A stretch of DNA of 10,433 nt from Pseudomonadota bacterium. Lineage in GTDB: Bacteria; Pseudomonadota; Gammaproteobacteria; Steroidobacterales; Steroidobacteraceae. The DNA lies in NCBI GenBank assembly GCA_021780395.1, contig JAJXYU010000264.1:1-10433 (forward strand), in the 5' to 3' direction. The translations under genes were made by a program, and so were the position numbers. The notes below the pieces were generated by a model. The model was not told where the DNA came from, made no database searches, and saw only the letters and a list, made by a program, of their open reading frames with translations. Numbering within the stretch: the stretch's first letter is position 1; the number at the start of each line of letters is the position of its first letter. Below are positions 6,555 through 10,433 of the stretch, piece after piece.

Positions 6555-7886
6555 TTGACCACAGAAACCATCGACGCCATCGAACGTCGCGCGGTGATGC
6601 ACAGCTGGTGCGTCCAGGCGGATTGGCGTGGGCCGACAATCGTCGGTGGTGACGGCGCGTACTTCGTCGACGACCGGGGCCGCCGTTATCTCGACATGAG
6701 CAGTCTCGCGGAGTGCTCTAACCTCGGGCACCAGCATCCGCAGGTGGTGCGCGCGATCCAGGAACAAGCGGCGAAGCTGTGCTTCGTGACCGCCGCCTGG
6801 GGCGCGGAGCCCCGGGCACGCCTCGCGCAGTTGCTGCTGGAGAAGAGCGGCTTCGACGGGGGACGCGTGTTCTTCACGCTCGGCGGCGCGGACGCGAACG
6901 AACACGCGGTCAAGTTCGCGCGACAGGCGAGCCGCAAGCCCCGCGGCCGCGTGATCACGCGCGAGCGCTCGTACCACGGCGCGAGCTATGCGGCGATGGC
7001 GCTGTCCGGCGATTCGCGCACCGAGAGCCAGGTCGACGCGGCGTCGTTCGGCGTGCTGCGGGTGCCGCCGCCGTACGCATACCGTTGCCCGTTCGGCACG
7101 ACGAACGATCAGGATTGCGGCGCCGCCGCGGCGGCGCGGGTCGGGGAAGTGATCGACGGTGCGGGCGCCGGCGCGGTGGCCGCGGTCCTGATGGAGCCGA
7201 ACGCGGGGACCAACGGGATCGTCGCGCCCGAGAACTTCTGGCCGCGCGTGCGCGAGGAGACCGCGCAGCGCGGCGTCCATCTGATCGCCGACGAGGTGAT
7301 GAGCGGCTTCGGCCGTTGCGGCGAATGGTTCGCATGGCAGCGCTACGGCGAGGCGGGCAGACCCGACTTGATGACGCTCGCGAAGGGACTCACGGGTGCG
7401 CACCTGCCGCTCGGCGCCGTCGTGCTCTCGGCGCAAGTGGCGGCACCGCTGGAACACACGATGCTCTACACCGGACTCACCTATTGCGGCCATCCGCTCG
7501 CCTGTGCGGCGGGTGTCGCCGCGGTCCGGGCCTACGAAGAGGAAGGCTTGATCGTACGCTCGCGCCGGCTCGGTGCGGACATGCGGGCGGCGCTCGATCG
7601 TATCGCGATGCGACACCCGGTCGTCGGCGAGGTGCGTGGCGGCGTCGGCCTGTTCGCGGTGGTCGAACTGGTCCGGGATCGCGCGACGCGCGCGCCACTC
7701 GCGCCGTGGCCGACGACGCATGCGTCGCTGCGCGCGCTGGTCGATCGAGCGCGCGACGCGGGCGTATCCTTCGCGACCCGCGGGAACCTGATCATTCTCG
7801 CACCGCCGCTCGTGATCGGTGAGCGCGAACTCGCGGACGCGCTCGCGCTGCTGGATCGACTGCTCGGGGAGTTCGACTGGACATGA
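6555..7886 (+). CDS. Class III (omega-) aminotransferase, PLP-dependent
   Basis: Transfers an amino group, typically from an omega-amino acid, diamine or taurine-like donor, to a keto acid. Residues count from TTG 6555 (443 aa, normal for the family). Seen: GGDGAYFVDDRGRRYLDMSS (31-50), NLGHQHPQVV (56-65), phosphate-binding LGGADANEHAVKFAR (109-123), SYHG (139-142), LIADEVMSGFGR (243-254) with the pyridine-binding Asp246, and the PLP Schiff-base Lys277 in LAKGLTGAHLPLGAVV. TYCGHPLACAAG (309-320) completes the pattern. The start is uncertain: TTG 6555 gives the expected N-terminal helix before the HSW motif, while ATG 6597 (429 aa) is the alternative; neither has a clear ribosome site. Its stop overlaps the next gene's ATG. 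Substrate specificity (taurine, beta-alanine, ornithine, lysine, GABA) cannot be read from sequence. Confidence 0.9.
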   Translation: MTTETIDAIERRAVMHSWCVQADWRGPTIVGGDGAYFVDDRGRRYLDMSSLAECSNLGHQHPQVVRAIQEQAAKLCFVTAAWGAEPRARLAQLLLEKSGFDGGRVFFTLGGADANEHAVKFARQASRKPRGRVITRERSYHGASYAAMALSGDSRTESQVDAASFGVLRVPPPYAYRCPFGTTNDQDCGAAAAARVGEVIDGAGAGAVAAVLMEPNAGTNGIVAPENFWPRVREETAQRGVHLIADEVMSGFGRCGEWFAWQRYGEAGRPDLMTLAKGLTGAHLPLGAVVLSAQVAAPLEHTMLYTGLTYCGHPLACAAGVAAVRAYEEEGLIVRSRRLGADMRAALDRIAMRHPVVGEVRGGVGLFAVVELVRDRATRAPLAPWPTTHASLRALVDRARDAGVSFATRGNLIILAPPLVIGERELADALALLDRLLGEFDWT

Positions 7887-9448
7887 GCTTCAAGCTGACC
7901 TATTCGACGATGTTCGATCCGCCGGAGGAAATGCACCGGCGCTTCGAGGCGGCACTCCGCGACGTGCGGGCCGCGCTCGGCGCCTCCCATCCATTGCACA
8001 TCGGCGGTCGCGACGTGGACGGCGCGGGCGTCGTCGAGGATCGCAGTCCGATCGACGGCACGCGGCTCGGGCGGTTCGCGACCGCGGATCGGACCCAGGT
8101 CGCGGCCGCGGTCGCGGCGGCGAAGGCCGCCTTCCCGGCGTGGCGTGCGACGCCGATCGCGGAACGGGTCCGCTTGTCGAAGCGCGTCGCGGCGCTCATC
8201 GAGGAGCGGGTCTATTCAATCGCCGCGGCGCTCAGCCTCGAGGTTGGCAAGAATCGGATGGAGGCGCTCGGCGAGACCCAGGAGACCGCGGATTTCTTCA
8301 GCGGGTATGCCGAGGATTTCCTGCGTCACGGTGGATTCGATCGGGTGCTCGCCGACGACCCGGTCAAGGGACCGCGCTCGCGCAACCGCAGCGTGCTGAA
8401 GCCCCATGGCGTCTGGGCGGTGATCTCGCCGTTCAATTTTCCGCTCGCGCTCGCCGGCGGGCCGACCGCGGCCGCGCTGGTCACGGGCAACACCGTGGTC
8501 GCGAAGGGCGCGACCGACACGCCGTGGGCGACGCGGCTGCTCGCGGATTGCATCCGCGACGCGGGCTTCCCGCCGGGCGTGTTCAATCTCGTGACCGGCA
8601 GCGGCGCCGAGGCGGGCGAGGCACTGGTCGCGCATCCGGACCTCGCCGGGATCACGTTCACCGGATCGCACGCGGTGGGCATGGACCTGTGTCGACGCAT
8701 GGTCGCGGGCGCATGGCCGCGACCCTGCATCGCCGAGATGGGTGGCAAGAACGCGTGCATCGTCGGCGCGGCGGCGGATCTGGATCGTGCGGTGCCGGGC
8801 ATCGTGCGTTCCGCGTTCGGCCTCAGTGGTCAGAAGTGCTCGGCGCTTTCGCGGGTCTACGTCGTCGAGTCGCTCGCGTCGCAGCTGATCGAGCGGCTCG
8901 TCGAGGCGACGCGGGCGCTGCGCATCGGCGATCCGACGCACCGCGATCATTGGATGGGACCGGTGATCAACGAGCGGGCGGTCGAGAGTTACCTGGGTTT
9001 CGCGCGCGAACTCGGTACGCGGGGCGCGCGGATCCTCGAGGGCGGCCGTCGGCTCGACGCGGGCGCGCTCGGCGCCGGGTGTTACGTCGCGCCGACGATC
9101 GCGACGGCGCCGTCCGACCATCCGCTGTACGAGCGCGAACTGTTCCTCCCGATCTTGATGGTCGCGACGGTCGCGAGCTTCGCCGAGGGCGTCGCGCGCG
9201 CGAATGCGTCGTCGCTCGGCCTCACCGCGGGATGCTACGGTGACGCGGCCGACGTCGAGCATTTCCTCGAGCACATCGAGGCGGGCACCGTGTACGTGAA
9301 TCGCCCGCAGGGCGCGACGACGGGGGCGTGGCCCTGGTACCAGGCGTTCAGCGGCTGGAAGGGGTCGGGCTCGACGAACAAGGCGATCGGATCCTTTTAC
9401 TACCTTCCGCAGTACCTGCGCGAGCAGTCGCAGACCGTGGTGGAATGA
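7883..9448 (+). CDS. NAD(P)-dependent aldehyde dehydrogenase, P5C-dehydrogenase-like
   Basis: Oxidises an aldehyde, probably an amino-acid semialdehyde, to the acid. The 521-residue protein has the complete ALDH set: Asn185 in SPFNFP, Glu285 in EMGGKN, and nucleophile Cys319 in GLSGQKCS. The Glu-Cys spacing of 34 is canonical, and ELFLP (419-423) stands for ExFGP. The C-terminal stretch from about 473 (VNRPQGATTGAW, then GWKGSGSTNKAIGSFYYL, ending REQSQTVV) is characteristic, as far as I recall, of the L-glutamate-gamma-semialdehyde (1-pyrroline-5-carboxylate) dehydrogenase-related group. The cofactor-lysine motif reads VVAKGA (205-210), with Gly after Lys208 where Pro is usual. The ATG overlaps the previous stop by four bases; GGAG lies 11 bases upstream. 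Being sandwiched between two aminotransferases supports a semialdehyde substrate. Confidence 0.9.
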   Translation: MSFKLTYSTMFDPPEEMHRRFEAALRDVRAALGASHPLHIGGRDVDGAGVVEDRSPIDGTRLGRFATADRTQVAAAVAAAKAAFPAWRATPIAERVRLSKRVAALIEERVYSIAAALSLEVGKNRMEALGETQETADFFSGYAEDFLRHGGFDRVLADDPVKGPRSRNRSVLKPHGVWAVISPFNFPLALAGGPTAAALVTGNTVVAKGATDTPWATRLLADCIRDAGFPPGVFNLVTGSGAEAGEALVAHPDLAGITFTGSHAVGMDLCRRMVAGAWPRPCIAEMGGKNACIVGAAADLDRAVPGIVRSAFGLSGQKCSALSRVYVVESLASQLIERLVEATRALRIGDPTHRDHWMGPVINERAVESYLGFARELGTRGARILEGGRRLDAGALGAGCYVAPTIATAPSDHPLYERELFLPILMVATVASFAEGVARANASSLGLTAGCYGDAADVEHFLEHIEAGTVYVNRPQGATTGAWPWYQAFSGWKGSGSTNKAIGSFYYLPQYLREQSQTVVE

Positions 9449-9452
9449 CTTC

Positions 9453-9456
9453 GGAG
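9453..9456 (+). promoter_or_regulatory. Ribosome binding site that decides the second aminotransferase start
   Basis: GGAG lies six bases before ATG 9463. An earlier in-frame ATG at 9445 overlaps the dehydrogenase stop (ATGA) but lacks such spacing, so 9463 is preferred and 9445 remains possible. Confidence 0.6.
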
Positions 9457-9462
9457 ATCGAG

Positions 9463-10433
9463 ATGAAGACCCAACGCATCGTGACCGAATTGCCGGGACC
9501 GAAGGCGCGCGCGCTGCTCGCGCGGGACGCGAAGGTCGTCTCGCCGTCCTATCCGCGCGACTATCCGTTCGTGATGTCGCACGGCCGGGGTGCCGAGATC
9601 TGGGACGTCGACGGCAACCGGTTCCTCGACTTCGCGGCCGGGATCGCGGTCTGCAGCACCGGCCACAGTCACCCGCAGGTGGTGCAGGCGATCAAGGACG
9701 CCGCTGAGAAGTTCCTGCACATCTCGTCCGATTATTGGCACGAAGGGCAAGTCCGGCTCGGGGAGCGGATCAACGATCTCGCGCCGATGCACGAACCGGT
9801 GATGAGTTTCTATGCGCAGTCCGGCACCGAGGCCGTCGAGGGCGCACTGAAGCTCGCGCGGTACGTGACGGGACGTCCGCGGTTCATCGGGTTCCTCGGC
9901 GGCTTCCACGGCCGCACGATGGGATCGTTGTCGTTCACCTCGAGCAAGTACACCCAGCAAAAGGGCTTCTTCCCGACGATGCCGGGTGTCACCCACGTCC
10001 CGTATCCGAACGATTATCGGCCGCTGTTCGCGGGAGCAGATCAGGGCCGTGCGGTGCTGCGGTACATCGAGGACGTCCTGTTCGCGAGCAACGTGCCGCC
10101 GAGCGAGGTCGCGGCGATCCTGGTGGAGCCGATCCAGGGCGAGGGGGGATATCTCGTCCCGCCGGACGGATTTCTCGCCGGCCTGCGTGCCCTGTGTGAC
10201 CGGCACGGCATCCTGCTGATATTCGACGAGGTCCAATCCGGCGTCGGCCGGACGGGCAAGATGTTCGCGTGCCAGCACTGGGAGGTCGTGCCCGACGTGA
10301 TGACGCTCGCGAAGGGCCTCGGCAGCGGCATGCCGATCGGCATGGTGGTCGCGAAGGCGTCGATCATGTCGAAATGGACGCGGGGCGCCCACGGCCACAC
10401 CCGCGGCGGGAACACGGTGTGTTGCGCGGCGGC
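9463..10433 (+). CDS. Class III aminotransferase (GabT/acetylornithine-type), 5' part
   Basis: A second PLP-dependent aminotransferase; 323 residues are visible and the gene runs off the window end. Seen: TELPGPKARALLARDAKVVS (8-27), typical of the 4-aminobutyrate/acetylornithine-type group; DFAAGIAVCSTGHSHPQVV (56-74); SGTEAVEGALKLAR (120-133); FHGRTMGSLSFTSSK (148-162); VEPIQGEGGY (221-230); FDEVQSGVGRTGK (254-266) with Asp255; and Schiff-base Lys284 in LAKGLGSGMPIG. The final HTRGGNTVCCAA replaces the usual TFGGNP-type segment. It differs clearly from the first aminotransferase of the operon, so they are not a recent duplication. ATG 9463 is chosen from its ribosome site. It likely works with the dehydrogenase and the other aminotransferase in the same pathway. 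Donor and acceptor are unknown. Confidence 0.9.
   Translation, partial: MKTQRIVTELPGPKARALLARDAKVVSPSYPRDYPFVMSHGRGAEIWDVDGNRFLDFAAGIAVCSTGHSHPQVVQAIKDAAEKFLHISSDYWHEGQVRLGERINDLAPMHEPVMSFYAQSGTEAVEGALKLARYVTGRPRFIGFLGGFHGRTMGSLSFTSSKYTQQKGFFPTMPGVTHVPYPNDYRPLFAGADQGRAVLRYIEDVLFASNVPPSEVAAILVEPIQGEGGYLVPPDGFLAGLRALCDRHGILLIFDEVQSGVGRTGKMFACQHWEVVPDVMTLAKGLGSGMPIGMVVAKASIMSKWTRGAHGHTRGGNTVCCAA

Noticed and set aside
6492..7721. 409-codon minus-strand frame opposite the first aminotransferase
   Set aside because: Arg-rich composition and no motifs; the opposite strand encodes a complete class III aminotransferase.
6555..10433. The two aminotransferases as a recent tandem duplication
   Set aside because: Their motifs differ throughout (for example LGGADANEH versus SGTEAVEGA, and LTGAHLPLG versus LGSGMPIG), so they are distant members of the same fold class.

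Overview
The window is a compact, high-GC (roughly two-thirds G+C by eye) bacterial chromosome segment with eight protein genes and no intergenic gap above about 215 bp. I see no tRNA, rRNA, CRISPR array, insertion sequence or phage gene. A PobR/PcaR-type IclR regulator, a long propionyl-CoA synthetase and strong GC3 bias suggest a metabolically versatile Pseudomonadota (proteobacterium). I cannot place it to genus from sequence alone.

Left part (1-3127): the 3' part of a medium/long-chain fatty acyl-CoA ligase (+ strand, entering from outside the window) converges on a complete propionate-CoA ligase gene, prpE (- strand). Both are adenylate-forming enzymes that activate carboxylic acids. prpE starts at a GTG with a good ribosome site and is separated by a 213-bp divergent region from the next gene.

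Middle (3128-5469): three + strand genes. They are a small DUF2306-like membrane protein, an atypical SDR-fold protein that has Phe where the catalytic Tyr should be, and a ten-helix EamA/DMT-type permease. The permease gene overlaps the SDR gene and may start at a CTG. The permease converges tail-to-tail on the next regulator.

Right part (5523-10433): an IclR-family regulator (- strand) is divergent from a tightly coupled catabolic operon (+ strand): class III aminotransferase, P5C-dehydrogenase-like aldehyde dehydrogenase, and a second class III aminotransferase cut by the window edge. The operon junctions are 4-bp ATGA overlaps or nearly so. The 126-bp divergent region carries two 15-bp palindromic sites 20 bp apart. 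They resemble the operator I recall for PcaR/PobR regulators, and they sit on the expected -35 and -10 positions of the operon promoter. This is the most informative regulatory signal here.

The likely logic of the right part is that an amino compound is transaminated to a semialdehyde, oxidised to a carboxylate, and probably transaminated again, with the regulator sensing a pathway metabolite. The substrate cannot be fixed from sequence; ornithine-, lysine- and omega-amino-acid-like routes all fit. I found no convincing evidence of a wholly new system. The best leads are the operator pair, the aminotransferase-dehydrogenase-aminotransferase operon, and several substitutions at normally conserved catalytic or ligand-contacting positions.
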